A DNA stretch of 64,000 nucleotides from Pseudomonas sp. KUIN-1 (GCF_009176725.1 NZ_AP020337.1:1860001-1924000), one strand, 5' to 3'. Shown: positions 35,804-47,826, numbered from the stretch's first letter. Program-made: numbers and translations. The notes: generated by a model not told the origin, from the letters alone.

Positions 35804-37012
35804 ATGGCCACTGCTGCCGCTGAAAACACATCTGCCCCGGCTCCTGAACAGGAGCCGAAGTCCGGCAAGCGCACGTTCATGCTGATCGGGCTTGCCATTG
35901 TCGTGGTGATCCTCGCACTGGGCATCTGGGCCTGGTACGAGATCTACGGCCAATGGAGCGAAGAGACCGACGATGCCTATGTGAATGGCAACGTGGTCGA
36001 AATCACCCCGCTGGTCACCGGAACCGTCATCAGTATTGGTGCGGACGATGGTGATCTGGTGCACGAAGGGCAGGTTCTGCTCAAGTTCGACCCGAGCGAT
36101 GCCGAAGTCTCGCTGCAAAGCGCCGAGGCCAATCTGGGCAAGGTCGTGCGCCAGGTGCGCGGCCTCTATAGCAATGTCGATGGCATGAAGGCGCAACTGG
36201 CCGCGCAGCGTGCTGCTGTGCAGACCGCTCAGGACAACTATAACCGTCGTCGCAGCCTCGCAGCCGGCGGGGCGATTTCCCAGGAAGAGCTGTCGCACGC
36301 CAGGGACAGCCTGACCAGCGCGCAGAGCGCCCTGAACAATATTCAGCAGCAATTGAGCACCAGCGTGGCGCTGGTCGATGACACCGTGGTGTCCTCGCAC
36401 CCGGACGTCAAGGCAGCGGCTGCGCAGTTGCGTCAGGCCTACCTGACCAACGCACGTTCAACACTCGTGGCACCGGTCACCGGCTACGTGGCCAAGCGCA
36501 CCGTGCAACTGGGGCAACGCATTCAGCCGGGCACCGCTACCATGGCGGTCATCCCGCTGGATCAGTTGTGGATCGATGCCAACTTCAAGGAGACCCAGTT
36601 GGGCAAGATGCGCATCGGTCAGCCGGTGGAGATCAGCTCCGACCTGTATGGCAGCGATGTGAAGTACAGCGGCACCATCGACAGCCTGGGGGCCGGTACC
36701 GGCAGTGCCTTTGCGTTGCTGCCGGCGCAGAACGCCACTGGCAACTGGATCAAGATTGTCCAGCGTGTGCCGGTGCGGGTGCACATCAATCCTGAAGAGC
36801 TGGCGAAGTACCCGTTGCGCATAGGCCTGTCGACCACGGTTGAGGTCAACCTGCATGACCAGAGCGGTCCGGTCCTGGCGCAACAGCCGCGCAAGCAGGC
36901 CGCTTTCAGCACTCAGGTGTACACCGAGCAACTGGCTGACGCCGACGCGCTGATCGCCCGCCTGATTCACGAGAACAGTGCGCCCGGTGGCAAGACTGCC
37001 GTTCAGCGCTGA
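35804..37012 (+). CDS. emrA: EmrA-like periplasmic adaptor (HlyD/MFP family)
   Basis: A 402-residue membrane-fusion protein. A cytoplasmic lead of ~28 residues is followed by one membrane helix (FMLIGLAIVVVILALGIWAWYEI). The biotinyl-lipoyl-like hairpin part follows (TDDAYVNGNVVEITPLVTGT), then an alpha-helical hairpin (~95-190) and the beta-barrel (VAPVTGYVAKRTVQLGQRIQPG). It would link the EmrB-like pump to an outer-membrane channel, which is not encoded here. It is cotranscribed with the MarR and MFS genes. Confidence 0.9.
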   Translation: MATAAAENTSAPAPEQEPKSGKRTFMLIGLAIVVVILALGIWAWYEIYGQWSEETDDAYVNGNVVEITPLVTGTVISIGADDGDLVHEGQVLLKFDPSDAEVSLQSAEANLGKVVRQVRGLYSNVDGMKAQLAAQRAAVQTAQDNYNRRRSLAAGGAISQEELSHARDSLTSAQSALNNIQQQLSTSVALVDDTVVSSHPDVKAAAAQLRQAYLTNARSTLVAPVTGYVAKRTVQLGQRIQPGTATMAVIPLDQLWIDANFKETQLGKMRIGQPVEISSDLYGSDVKYSGTIDSLGAGTGSAFALLPAQNATGNWIKIVQRVPVRVHINPEELAKYPLRIGLSTTVEVNLHDQSGPVLAQQPRKQAAFSTQVYTEQLADADALIARLIHENSAPGGKTAVQR

Positions 37013-37028
37013 ACCGCCAATCCGTGAG

Positions 37029-37048
37029 CCCCGGCCTGCTGGCCGGGG
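37029..37048 (+). other. Intercistronic hairpin between emrA and emrB
   Basis: CCCCGGCC-TGCT-GGCCGGGG, an 8-bp perfect stem in the 63-bp gap. There is no T run, so it is likely an mRNA-stabilising or ratio-setting element. Confidence 0.5.
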
Positions 37049-37075
37049 TGTCGCATTCGTCTTCAGGGATTCGCG

Positions 37076-38614
37076 ATGAGCAACAACGCCCCCGCTTCTT
37101 TTACCCCGCCAAGTCTGTTGCTGTGCACCATCGGTCTGTCGCTGGCGACCTTCATGCAGGTGCTCGATACCACGATTGCCAACGTGGCGCTGCCGACCAT
37201 CGCCGGCAACCTGGGAGTCAGTTCAGAGCAGAGCACCTGGGTGATCACCTCGTTTGCGGTCAGCAACGCGATTGCCTTGCCACTGACCGGCTGGCTCAGT
37301 CGCCGCTTCGGTGAGGTCAAGCTGTTCCTGTGGGCCACCATTCTGTTCGTGATCGCTTCGTTTCTGTGCGGCATTTCCCAGTCCATGCCGGAACTGGTGG
37401 GCTTCCGGGCGCTGCAGGGCATGGTCGCCGGGCCGCTGTACCCGATGAGTCAGACTCTGCTGATTGCGGTGTACCCGCCCGCCAAAAGGGGCATGGCTCT
37501 GGCATTGCTGGCGATGGTGACGGTAGTTGCACCCATTGCCGGGCCGATCCTCGGTGGCTGGATTACCGACAGTTACAGCTGGCCGTGGATCTTCTTCATC
37601 AACATTCCCATCGGTCTGTTCGCTGTGCTGGTAGTGCGTACGCAGCTGGCCAAGAGACCGGTCAGCACGGCTCGCCAACCGCTGGACTACATTGGCCTGC
37701 TGGCGCTGATCGTCGGTGTGGGTGCGCTGCAGATAGTCCTCGACAAGGGTAATGATCTGGACTGGTTCGAGTCGAACTTCATCATCTTCGGCTCGCTAAT
37801 TTCGCTGGTGGCGCTGGTTTTCTTCGTCATCTGGGAAATGACCGACAAGCACCCGATCGTCAATCTGCGCCTGTTTGCCTACCGCAATTTCCGCATCGGC
37901 ACGCTGGTCATGATCGGCGGCTATTCCGGCTTCTTCGGCATCAACCTGATATTGCCGCAGTGGTTGCAGACCCAGATGGGCTATACCGCGACCTGGGCGG
38001 GGCTGGCTGTCGCGCCGATTGGCATCCTGCCGGTACTGATGTCGCCCTTTGTCGGCAAGTACGCGCACAAGTTCGACCTGCGTCTGCTGGCCGGGCTGGC
38101 GTTTCTGGCGATGGGGCTGAGCTGCTTCATGCGTGCGGGCTTCAACACCGATGTGGATTTCGAACACGTGGCGATGGTGCAGTTGTTCATGGGCATCGGC
38201 GTGGCACTGTTCTTCATGCCGACCCTGAGCATTCTGCTGTCCGACCTGCCGCCTGATCAGATCGCCGATGGCTCCGGACTGGCAACCTTCCTGCGCACCC
38301 TGGGCGGCAGCTTCGCAGCATCGCTGACCACCTGGATCTGGATCCGCCGCGCCAACCAGCATCATGCCTACCTGAGCGAAAACATCAGCACCTTCGACCC
38401 CGCCACCCGCCACGCCCTCGACAGCCTGGGCGGCGCCAGCCCGCAAGCCTACGCGCAACTGGAGCAGACCCTCAACGCACAGGCCTACATGATGTCCACC
38501 GTGGATTACTTCTACCTGCTGGGCTGGATATTCGCCGGACTGATCCTGCTCGTCTGGCTGGCCAAACCCCCATTCGCCGCCAAGGCCGGGCCTGCGGCAG
38601 GCGGCGGGCACTAG
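37076..38614 (+). CDS. emrB: EmrB-like MFS drug exporter (DHA2, 14 helices)
   Basis: A 512-residue exporter of the DHA2 family. It begins with LSLATFMQVLDTTIANVALPTIAG, the classic motif D1 of 14-helix pumps, then WVITSFAVSNAIALPLTGWLSRRFGEVKLF (motif A) and GPILGGWITDSYSWPWIFFINIPIG (motif C). It uses the proton gradient to expel hydrophobic drugs, acting with the adaptor encoded just upstream. Substrate is unknown. Its 3' end converges on lpxH across a repeat. Confidence 0.92.
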   Translation: MSNNAPASFTPPSLLLCTIGLSLATFMQVLDTTIANVALPTIAGNLGVSSEQSTWVITSFAVSNAIALPLTGWLSRRFGEVKLFLWATILFVIASFLCGISQSMPELVGFRALQGMVAGPLYPMSQTLLIAVYPPAKRGMALALLAMVTVVAPIAGPILGGWITDSYSWPWIFFINIPIGLFAVLVVRTQLAKRPVSTARQPLDYIGLLALIVGVGALQIVLDKGNDLDWFESNFIIFGSLISLVALVFFVIWEMTDKHPIVNLRLFAYRNFRIGTLVMIGGYSGFFGINLILPQWLQTQMGYTATWAGLAVAPIGILPVLMSPFVGKYAHKFDLRLLAGLAFLAMGLSCFMRAGFNTDVDFEHVAMVQLFMGIGVALFFMPTLSILLSDLPPDQIADGSGLATFLRTLGGSFAASLTTWIWIRRANQHHAYLSENISTFDPATRHALDSLGGASPQAYAQLEQTLNAQAYMMSTVDYFYLLGWIFAGLILLVWLAKPPFAAKAGPAAGGGH

Positions 38615-38707
38615 TTTCTTGTGCGCCTATCTGAACCGTGTCTATGGCCAAACTGCTCTAAAGTGCTTTTTCAACCACGATGGCACAGACGACGCAGAAC
38701 CGCTGTG

Positions 38708-38761
38708 TGACGCAGAGCGTCACGAACTGCATTCCCACGCGGAGCATGGGAACGATAGTCA
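38708..38761 (+). repeat. Two-hairpin convergent-gene repeat, copy 2
   Basis: TGACGCAGAGCGTCACGAAC then TGCATTCCCACGCGGAGCAT and GGGAACGATAGTCA, closely matching the copy at 7983-8037. It lies in the 189-bp gap between convergent emrB and lpxH, with no other gene, and may terminate both. Confidence 0.75.
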
Positions 38762-38803
38762 ACCGTCCAGCTTTTCGGGGTCAGTTCACGCGATCCCGCA
38801 CCA

Positions 38804-39550
38804 TCAATTCAACAGCGCAACCGTCTCGGGCACAAAGTCGAACGAACTCAGATTGAAACCCTGCTCATCCACCTGCAACACCCAGCCCTGACGATCCCAG
38901 TCACCCAGCACAATGCGCCTGGCCGCCTGATCGCCAATCTGCAATTTATGAATAGCCGGACGATGAGTGTGGCCGTGGACCAACGTACGCACACCGAACT
39001 GCTGCATGATTCGCGGCACCTCGTCCGGCGTCACATCGACAATATCATTGGCCTTCATACGGGTTTGCGCACGGCTCTCATTACGCAACTTGCGCGCCAA
39101 CTTGTGCCGAGTGCCCAGCGGCAAATGGCGCAAAATAAACAGCGTCAGCGGATGGCGCAGATAGCGACGCATCCGGATATAGCCTTCATCGCGGGTGCAC
39201 AGACTGTCGCCGTGCATCAGCAGCACCGGCTCACCGTTCAGTTGCACAACGCTCGGGTCGCTCAGCAGCGTGCAGCCCGCTGCCTTGCAGAAGCCCTTGC
39301 CGAGCATGAAATCACGGTTGCCGTGCATCAGAAAAATTCGTGTGCCGCTGTCGCTCAATTCGCGCAGGGCCTTGCAGATCGAAAGCTGGAACGGCGACAT
39401 CGCGTCGTCACCGATCCAGACTTCAAAGAAATCCCCGAGGATATACAGCGACTCGGCTTCGCGAGCGCGTCCTGCGAGCAGATCCAGAAACGCCCGGGTA
39501 ATGTCCGGGCGCTCCTGTTCAAGATGCAGATCGGAGATCAGCAGTATCAC
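38804..39550 (-). CDS. lpxH: UDP-2,3-diacylglucosamine diphosphatase LpxH
   Basis: A 248-residue metallophosphoesterase of lipid A synthesis. It cleaves UDP-2,3-diacylglucosamine to lipid X and UMP at the inner face of the inner membrane. All metal motifs are present: [36 protein letters not shown] and HGHTHRP. It starts at a GTG that overlaps the ppiB stop as GTGA, so translation is coupled to ppiB. This ppiB-lpxH order is common in gammaproteobacteria. Confidence 0.95.
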   Translation of the reverse strand: MILLISDLHLEQERPDITRAFLDLLAGRAREAESLYILGDFFEVWIGDDAMSPFQLSICKALRELSDSGTRIFLMHGNRDFMLGKGFCKAAGCTLLSDPSVVQLNGEPVLLMHGDSLCTRDEGYIRMRRYLRHPLTLFILRHLPLGTRHKLARKLRNESRAQTRMKANDIVDVTPDEVPRIMQQFGVRTLVHGHTHRPAIHKLQIGDQAARRIVLGDWDRQGWVLQVDEQGFNLSSFDFVPETVALLN

Positions 39551-40050
39551 TCAACGATCTCGGCTTTCTCGATGATCACGTCTTCTACCGGGACGTCCTG
39601 ATGGCCGGCCTTGCTGGAAGTCGCCACGCCTTTGATCTTGTCGACCACGTCGGTGCCTTCGATCACTTCACCGAACACAGCGTAACCCCAGCCCTGAACG
39701 GTCTTGGCGCTGTGGTTCAGAAAGGCGTTGTCAGCGACGTTGATGAAGAACTGCGCAGAGGCCGAATGCGGTTCCATGGTACGGGCCATGGCGACGCTGT
39801 ACTTCTTGTTCGGCAGACCGTTGTCGGCTTCGTTCTGGATGCTCGGGCGCTTGTCTTTCTTTTCTTTCATGCCAGGCTCGAAACCGCCGCCCTGAACCAT
39901 GAAATTGCCGATCACACGGTGGAAAACCGTGTTTTCGTAGTGGCCGGCTTTAACGTATTCGATGAAGTTGGCAACGGTCAGCGGCGCTTTTTCTTCGTTC
40001 AGTTGCAGCACGATGTCGCCGTGGTTGGTAGTCAGCTTTACATTAGGCAT
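39547..40050 (-). CDS. ppiB: Cyclophilin-type peptidyl-prolyl isomerase B
   Basis: A 167-residue cytoplasmic cyclophilin. No signal peptide is present ([23 protein letters not shown]). The active-site residues lie in [18 protein letters not shown] (Arg, Phe, Gln), [21 protein letters not shown] and [18 protein letters not shown]. It speeds proline isomerisation in protein folding. It is divergent from glnS and coupled to lpxH by a 4-bp overlap. Confidence 0.94.
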   Translation of the reverse strand: MPNVKLTTNHGDIVLQLNEEKAPLTVANFIEYVKAGHYENTVFHRVIGNFMVQGGGFEPGMKEKKDKRPSIQNEADNGLPNKKYSVAMARTMEPHSASAQFFINVADNAFLNHSAKTVQGWGYAVFGEVIEGTDVVDKIKGVATSSKAGHQDVPVEDVIIEKAEIVE

Positions 40051-40257
40051 TTGGGAAGTCGCTCTCTAGTCATGCATGAATGGGCGGATTATGACCCTGA
40101 CGCGCAGTTTACAGACGAGGTTACATTTTTCAGCGCTTTTGCAGCTTTTATGCCTTCAAATACGCAGTCTGTTGTCAGGGACTTGACAGCTTCGGCTATG
40201 ATAAGCGCTTTGATTTAGTCGGCCTACCCTGGCCGCGCACGTATGTCCAAGGATCCT

Positions 40258-41952
<1,695 letters not shown>

Positions 41953-41976
41953 TGCTGTACGTTTGAGGGGGAGCAC

Positions 41977-43359
41977 GTGCTTTCTATCTACAACACGCTC
42001 ACCAAGAGCAAAGAAGTTTTCAAGCCGCTGGATGGCAACAAGGTGCGCATGTACGTCTGCGGGATGACCGTGTACGACTACTGCCACCTGGGCCATGGCC
42101 GCAGCATGGTTGCGTTCGATCTGGTGACGCGCTGGTTGCGCTTCAGCGGTTATGAACTGACCTATGTGCGCAACATTACCGATATCGACGACAAGATCAT
42201 CAACCGGGCGCGGGAAAACGGTGAGTCGTTCGACGCACTGACCGCGCGCATGATCGAGGCCATGCACGAGGACGAGGCGCGCCTCAACATCCTCAAGCCG
42301 GACATGGAGCCGCGTGCCACCGACCATATCCCTGGCATGCACGCCATGATCCAGACCCTGATCGACAAGGGCTATGCTTACGCGCCGGGTAACGGCGATG
42401 TGTATTACCGGGTCGGCAAGTTTCAGGGTTACGGCAAGCTGTCGCGCAAGAAGATCGAAGACCTGCGCATCGGCGCACGCATCGAAGTGGACGAGTCCAA
42501 GGAAGATCCGCTGGACTTCGTCCTTTGGAAGGGCGTCAAGCCGGGCGAGCCAAGCTGGGAATCGCCCTGGGGTGCAGGGCGTCCAGGCTGGCATATCGAG
42601 TGCTCGGTGATGTCGACCTGCTGCCTGGGCGAGACTTTCGATATTCATGGTGGCGGCAGCGATCTGGAGTTTCCGCACCATGAAAACGAAATCGCCCAGA
42701 GCGAAGCGGCCACCGGCAAGACCTACGCCAATGCCTGGTTGCACTGCGGCATGATTCGTATCAATGGCGAGAAGATGTCCAAGTCCCTGAACAACTTCTT
42801 TACCATTCGCGACGTGCTGGAGAAATACCACCCGGAAGTGGTGCGTTACCTGCTGGTGTCGAGCCACTACCGCAGCGCGATCAACTATTCCGAAGACAGC
42901 CTGCGTGAGTCGAAGGCGGCACTGGAGCGTTTCTATCACGCGCTCAAGGGCCTGCCGGTCGCCGAACCTGCGGGTGGCGAGGCGTTCGTCGAGCGTTTCA
43001 GCACGGCGATGAACGATGACTTCGGTACGCCTGAAGCTTGTGCGGTGCTGTTCGAGATGGTTCGCGAGATCAATCGTCTGCGCGAATCCGATGTCGCAGC
43101 GGCGGCGGGTCTGGCGGCACGTTTGAAGCAACTGGCCAGCGTGCTGGGTGTTCTGCAGCTCGAAGCCGACGACTTTTTGCGCGCTGGCGCGGAAGGACGG
43201 GTCGATGCGGCTGAAGTGGAGGCGCTGATTCAAGCGCGTCTGGCGGCGCGTGCCGCAAAAGACTGGGCCGAGTCCGACCGTATCCGCGACCAGATCACTG
43301 CCATGGGTGTGCTTCTGGAAGACGGCAAGGGCGGCACGACCTGGCGTCTGGCGGACTGA
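41977..43359 (+). CDS. cysS: Cysteinyl-tRNA synthetase
   Basis: A 460-residue class I synthetase charging tRNA-Cys. It starts at a GTG ([15 protein letters not shown]) behind GGGGGAG. The zinc and HIGH region is [19 protein letters not shown]; further zinc ligands are in HIECSVM and [16 protein letters not shown] is in [18 protein letters not shown]. The C-terminal helical domain is complete. Likely cotranscribed with glnS. Confidence 0.96.
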   Translation: MLSIYNTLTKSKEVFKPLDGNKVRMYVCGMTVYDYCHLGHGRSMVAFDLVTRWLRFSGYELTYVRNITDIDDKIINRARENGESFDALTARMIEAMHEDEARLNILKPDMEPRATDHIPGMHAMIQTLIDKGYAYAPGNGDVYYRVGKFQGYGKLSRKKIEDLRIGARIEVDESKEDPLDFVLWKGVKPGEPSWESPWGAGRPGWHIECSVMSTCCLGETFDIHGGGSDLEFPHHENEIAQSEAATGKTYANAWLHCGMIRINGEKMSKSLNNFFTIRDVLEKYHPEVVRYLLVSSHYRSAINYSEDSLRESKAALERFYHALKGLPVAEPAGGEAFVERFSTAMNDDFGTPEACAVLFEMVREINRLRESDVAAAAGLAARLKQLASVLGVLQLEADDFLRAGAEGRVDAAEVEALIQARLAARAAKDWAESDRIRDQITAMGVLLEDGKGGTTWRLAD

Positions 43360-43380
43360 TCAAGGACTGTTCCTGAAACA

Positions 43381-43432
43381 CTATTGTGCCCATGCTCCGC
43401 ATGGGCATGCTGTTCTGGACGCTCCGCGTCCT
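43381..43432 (-). repeat. Two-hairpin convergent-gene repeat, copy 3
   Basis: On the minus strand GGACGCGGAGCGTCCAGAAC then AGCATGCCCATGCGGAGCAT and GGGCACAATAG, the same unit as at 7983 and 38708 with compensating changes in the second stem (CCCATGC against GCATGGG). It lies between convergent cysS and the sigma54 regulator gene. Confidence 0.72.
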
Positions 43433-43468
43433 GTCCTCGATGATGTGCTGCCTGCCGAGCGTCAAACA

Positions 43469-45325
43469 CTAAACGATCCGCTGCTCCCGCAACCGCTTGT
43501 ACAGCGTGTTACGGCTGACGCCCAGACGTTTGGCCAGCTGTGAAATATTCCCGCCTGCCGCTTGAAACAATTGGCCGAGGTCTTCGCTCGAGTGAAGGCG
43601 CGTGGCCGACTCCTGAGTCCTGACCGGGGCACGGCATTCCTCATCCGCGTGAGCGTCGAGCAGAAAGTCCTCGGGCAGATGGTCAGTGCCGATCGGCTGT
43701 TCGTCGGCCAGTGCCAGCGCCACCTGAATCACGCTGTTGAGCTGACGCAGGTTGCCCGGCCAGGGGTGATGCTCGAATAATTCAAGCACTTCTCTGGAAA
43801 AGCCCGCGCGCTGGTGAGCATCACGGTGCCGCTCCCAGATTCGCTGGATCAGCGCATGTTTGTCAGTCCGCTCGCGCAGGGGCGGGAGTTCGATGCTCAG
43901 GCCGCTGATCCGATAATAAAGATCCTGGCGAAAAAGGCCCGCCTGGACCTGATCGCGCAGGCCCCGGTTGGTGGCTGAAATCAGCCGTATATCGACCGGA
44001 TACAGCTCGCTGCTGCCCAATGGCTGAACGCAGCGCTCTTGCAGCACACGCAGCAGTCGCGCCTGTACCGGCATCGGCATGTCGCCCACTTCGTCGAGAA
44101 ACAGCGTGCCTTTGTCGGCCTTGCGGATCAGGCCGATGCTGCCTTTCTGGTTGGCCCCGGTGAAGGCGCCTCTTTCATAGCCAAACAGCTCGGCCTCGAC
44201 CAGGTCGGCCGGGATCGCTGCACAGTTGACCGCGATCAGCGGCTGGCTGGCGCGCACACTGGCCTGATGCAGGGCTTTGACAAACACTTCCTTGCCGACC
44301 CCGGTTTCACCATGAATGAGCAGCGGGATGTCTTTTTCCAGCAGCCGTTGGGCCTGACGCACAGCCTTCTCGACTTTCGCATCGCCCAGGCTGATGGCCT
44401 GCAGGTCAAGGTTTCGTGATGGTGCTGCAGGCACCTGCGCAGCCTGGACGCAATGCAGCTTCAATGGTTTGCGAGTCGGGCGTTTGAGCAGGCACTGAAA
44501 GCGATTGTTGCCAAATGCATGCAGCGCAAACGGACGCGCTTCGGTCTCGCTGAGCAGTTGCAGGATCGGACACTTGAACAGCGTCTCGATGCTGGCACCG
44601 GCCGGAGTCGTCCCCAGCAAAGCGTCGGCACGCCGATTGGCGCACAGGATCTGGCCGCTTTCGTCAAAAATCAGCAGGCCAGCCCATTGGCTGTCGAGGT
44701 TGTTAAGACCGGTATTGAAGATCAGCTGGAAGTGGGAATCGCGAAACTGGTCGAGGATCAGGCGGTTTTCCACCGACTGGCTCATCATTTTGACCATGCC
44801 CAGCGTGTGTGAAGGTGGCAGGAAGCTGTCGCTGGACACATCCAGCACGGCGATGATGCGCCTGTCTGCGTCGAAGATCGGTGAGGCCGAACCGGTCATG
44901 AAACGGTTGGCCTTGAGGAAATGCTCGTCCGGTTCAATATGGATGGCCTCTTCGCAGGCCAGCGCCGTGCCGATGGCGTTAGTGCCCGTGCCGCGTTCGT
45001 TCCAGCTGGCACCTGGCATGAAGCCTTGAGCCTGGGACGATTCGACGAAGCGTTGTGCACCCCATGACTTGAGCAACTGACCTTGAGGGTCGGCCAGCAG
45101 AATCAGACAGCTGGAGTTGCTGAGAATGTTTTCGTAGACCGGCAGGACCTCCTGATGGGTGGTCTGTACCAGTCCGTGATGGCGCTCCAGCAGCCTGGAA
45201 ACCTCCGTCCCTGGCAATTGGCCGAATGAGGGGCACGTCTGATGACTGAGGCCGAAGTCCCGGCAGCGGGTCCATGAATCCTGAATGATGATGTCGTGAG
45301 CAAGCGAAGCGCTGGTTTGAGACAT
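43469..45325 (-). CDS. Sigma54-dependent transcriptional activator (AcoR-like, GAF-AAA-Fis)
   Basis: A 618-residue enhancer-binding protein. Residues ~75-200 are a GAF-type sensor (ETNAIGTALACEEAIHIEPDEHFL-like region), and ~200-290 are PAS-like. The AAA+ core has Walker A GETGVGKE near 338, the sigma54-contact loop GAFTGA near 385 (YERGAFTGANQKGSIG), and Walker B GTLFLDEVGDMP. A Fis-type helix-turn-helix ends the protein (ISQLAKRLGVSRNTLYKRL). It is divergent from the glycerol-type ABC importer and separated by a spacer with a -24/-12 promoter and a direct-repeat array, so it very likely activates that importer. The effector could be glycerol or a related polyol; this is inferred. Confidence 0.88.
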   Translation of the reverse strand: MSQTSASLAHDIIIQDSWTRCRDFGLSHQTCPSFGQLPGTEVSRLLERHHGLVQTTHQEVLPVYENILSNSSCLILLADPQGQLLKSWGAQRFVESSQAQGFMPGASWNERGTGTNAIGTALACEEAIHIEPDEHFLKANRFMTGSASPIFDADRRIIAVLDVSSDSFLPPSHTLGMVKMMSQSVENRLILDQFRDSHFQLIFNTGLNNLDSQWAGLLIFDESGQILCANRRADALLGTTPAGASIETLFKCPILQLLSETEARPFALHAFGNNRFQCLLKRPTRKPLKLHCVQAAQVPAAPSRNLDLQAISLGDAKVEKAVRQAQRLLEKDIPLLIHGETGVGKEVFVKALHQASVRASQPLIAVNCAAIPADLVEAELFGYERGAFTGANQKGSIGLIRKADKGTLFLDEVGDMPMPVQARLLRVLQERCVQPLGSSELYPVDIRLISATNRGLRDQVQAGLFRQDLYYRISGLSIELPPLRERTDKHALIQRIWERHRDAHQRAGFSREVLELFEHHPWPGNLRQLNSVIQVALALADEQPIGTDHLPEDFLLDAHADEECRAPVRTQESATRLHSSEDLGQLFQAAGGNISQLAKRLGVSRNTLYKRLREQRIV

Positions 45326-45410
45326 GAGGATGCCTGCGAATGTGACGTATTGTTTTTGTTTTTAGGTCCCGTCGGCGTGACCATCCTTGCCCGCAACGTC
45401 CGTCCAGTGT

Positions 45411-45480
45411 CGTTCAGTTGTGTTCAAAGTCAATGTTCATTTTGTTCAAGTGTTCAGCCTTTTCTGTTCATTATTGTTCA
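45411..45480 (+). promoter_or_regulatory. Array of seven TGTTCA-like direct repeats (probable enhancer/UAS)
   Basis: CGTTCA at 45411 and TGTTCA at 45421, 45434, 45443, 45451, 45465 and 45475 all lie on the same strand, with 8-14 bp steps. The array lies 75-145 bp upstream of the -24/-12 promoter, the normal place for sigma54 activator sites. It also lies 86-155 bp before the divergent regulator's start, so it could serve autoregulation. Confidence 0.65.
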
Positions 45481-45554
45481 GCTGTGAAAGGCGTTTCGTC
45501 CCCTGAATACGGGCGAACGCTCTGTTTCGGGCTTCACCGGCGATCCGCCTGAGC

Positions 45555-45570
45555 TGGCACGAATGTCGCT
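45555..45570 (+). promoter_or_regulatory. Sigma54 (-24/-12) promoter of the ABC importer operon
   Basis: TGGCACGAATGTCGCT fits TGGCACG-N4-TTGCT with one mismatch and has exact GG-N10-GC spacing. Transcription would start about 12 bp downstream, leaving a ~43-nt leader before the first ATPase gene. Confidence 0.8.
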
Positions 45571-45624
45571 ATCTGCAAACAGTCACGCATTCACCCTTAA
45601 GAAAAAAACAACAAAGGGCACGCC

Positions 45625-46719
45625 ATGTCACTCACGCTGGAGCATGTCAGTCGCGCCGTCGATGGTCAGGTCTGGATCGACAACGCTTCCCTGAGCTTTG
45701 AGCCGGGATCATTCAACGTTCTGCTGGGGCGCACCCTGTCCGGCAAAACCAGCCTGATGCGCCTGATGGCCGGGCTGGACAAGCCGGACAGCGGGCGAGT
45801 GCTGATGAACGGAGTCGATGTCACCCATCGTCCGGTTCGCCTGCGCAACGTCTCGATGGTTTATCAGCAGTTCATCAATTACCCGAGCATGACGGTGTTC
45901 GAAAACATCGCTTCGCCGCTGCGTCAGGCGGGTCTTTCCAAAGACGTGATCCACAGCCGGGTGCAGGAAACCGCGAAGATGCTGCGCATCGAAAAATTCC
46001 TGCAACGCCACCCCCTCGAACTATCCGGCGGGCAGCAGCAGCGCACCGCGATGGCCAGGGCGCTGGTCAAGGACGCCGAACTGATCCTCTTCGACGAACC
46101 GTTGGTCAACCTCGATTACAAGCTGCGCGAAGAGCTGCGCCAGGAAATGCGCGAGCTGTTTGCCGCTCGCCATACCATCGCCATATACGCCACCACCGAG
46201 CCCAATGAAGCGCTGGCGCTGGGCGGCACCACCACCATCCTGCATGAGGGGCGGGTGGTGCAGAGCGGCAAGACCCCCGAGGTCTATCATCGACCTGCGA
46301 CTGTGCTGGCCGCCGAGCTGTTCTCCGAACCGCCGATCAACCTCATGCCGGGCCGTATAGAAGGCAATGAAGTCAGCTTCGCCAACTTCGTGCATTTCCC
46401 GCTCAACGTCGACCTGCGGGCCGTCGGCGATGGCGAGTATCGTTTCGGCGTGCGCCCCAGCCATTTGAGCCTGGTGCCGTCCAACGATGACGACCTGGAA
46501 CTGGCGGTTACTGTCGAACTGGCGGAAATCAGCGGCTCGGAAACCTTCCTGCATGTGCGCAACGAGCTGTTCTCGCTGGTCCTGCATCTGCCAGGCGTGC
46601 ATGCCTATGACGTCGATGCGGCGATTCGGGTGTACATCCCGACCCACAAATTGTTTGTATTCGATCAGCAGGGCGGCATGATTCAGGCGCCGGGCCTGCG
46701 TATGGCGAGGGTTGCCTGA
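45625..46719 (+). CDS. glpS: ABC importer ATPase subunit, glycerol type (GlpS-like)
   Basis: A 364-residue ATP-binding protein of the CUT1/MalK type. The P-loop is unusual, GRTLSGKT (35-42). The signature LSGGQQQR (133-140) and Walker B LILFDEPLVNLD are canonical, but the H-loop histidine is missing (YATTEPNE near 188-195 where VTHDQ is expected). A TOBE/MalK-like regulatory domain follows from ~240. The pair with the next gene mirrors the rhizobial glycerol importer GlpS/GlpT. The stop overlaps the next start by one base (TGATG). It works on the cytoplasmic side and pairs with the next ATPase. Confidence 0.82.
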   Translation: MSLTLEHVSRAVDGQVWIDNASLSFEPGSFNVLLGRTLSGKTSLMRLMAGLDKPDSGRVLMNGVDVTHRPVRLRNVSMVYQQFINYPSMTVFENIASPLRQAGLSKDVIHSRVQETAKMLRIEKFLQRHPLELSGGQQQRTAMARALVKDAELILFDEPLVNLDYKLREELRQEMRELFAARHTIAIYATTEPNEALALGGTTTILHEGRVVQSGKTPEVYHRPATVLAAELFSEPPINLMPGRIEGNEVSFANFVHFPLNVDLRAVGDGEYRFGVRPSHLSLVPSNDDDLELAVTVELAEISGSETFLHVRNELFSLVLHLPGVHAYDVDAAIRVYIPTHKLFVFDQQGGMIQAPGLRMARVA

Positions 46720-47826
46720 TGGCCGAGATCCGCTTGCAGAACCTTGCGCACAGCTACAGTACCAAGCCTGGTCCTGACGACTATGCAATTCGCGAGATGA
46801 GCCACGTCTGGGAGCAGGGTGGTGCTTACGCGCTGCTCGGGCCTTCCGGGTGTGGCAAGTCAACCCTGCTCAACATCATTTCCGGTCTGCTCAGTCCGTC
46901 GCAGGGCCAGGTGCTGTTCGACTCGAAAGTCGTCAATGAGCTGCCCCCGGAACGCCGTAACATCGCTCAGGTTTTCCAGTTTCCGGTGATCTACGACACC
47001 ATGACCGTGTTCGACAATCTGGCCTTTCCGCTGCGCAATCAGGGCATGGACGAGGCACGGATTCTCATCAAGGTCAACGAAATTGCCGATGTCCTGGACC
47101 TGCAGCCGCTGCTGAAAAAGAAGGCGCGCAACCTCAGCGCGGACGAAAAGCAGAAAGTCTCCATGGGTCGCGGGCTGGTGCGCGATGACGTGTCGGCGAT
47201 CCTCTTCGACGAACCGCTGACCGTTATCGATCCGCACCTGAAGTGGAAACTGCGGCGCAAGCTCAAGCAGATCCACGAGCAGTTCAATATCACCATGGTT
47301 TACGTCACCCACGATCAACTGGAGGCGTCGACCTTCGCCGACAAGATCGCGGTGATGTATGGCGGACAGATCGTCCAGTTCGGCACGCCGCGGGAACTGT
47401 TCGAAAAGCCGTCGCACACTTTTGTCGGCTATTTCATCGGCAGCCCGGGGATGAATCTGATTGACGTCACGCCGCAGCCGGGCGGTGTCGGTTTTGCCGA
47501 TATTCACTTGCCGCTGCCTGAGTCGTTGCAGCAAAAACTGGCCAATACGCCGTGGAAAACTCTGAAAGTGGGTATTCGTCCGGAGTTCGTGCATGTCTGG
47601 GACGGGCCTTACGACGATGCGATGTGTGCCGACGTGACCTATGTGGAAGACCTCGGCACCTACAAGATCATCACCCTGAAACTGGCCGGACAACTGCTGA
47701 AGGTGCGTCTGCAGGAGGACAAACCGGTGCCGCAAGGCCAGGCCTGGATCAGCTTTCCGGGGCAATGGCTGATGCTCTATGCAGATGATTACCTGCTCGA
47801 AGCCGGCCCTGCCAGTGAGGTGTCCC

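Noticed and set aside
40172-40202. Possible glnS promoter (TTGTCA with TATGAT)
   Set aside because: The spacing is 19 bp and the nearby TTGACA has only 8 bp to the same -10; neither is convincing enough to list.
45411-45480. TGTTCA repeats considered as a simple-sequence tract
   Set aside because: The spacers differ in length and sequence, only the hexamer is kept, and the position relative to the sigma54 promoter is that of an enhancer.
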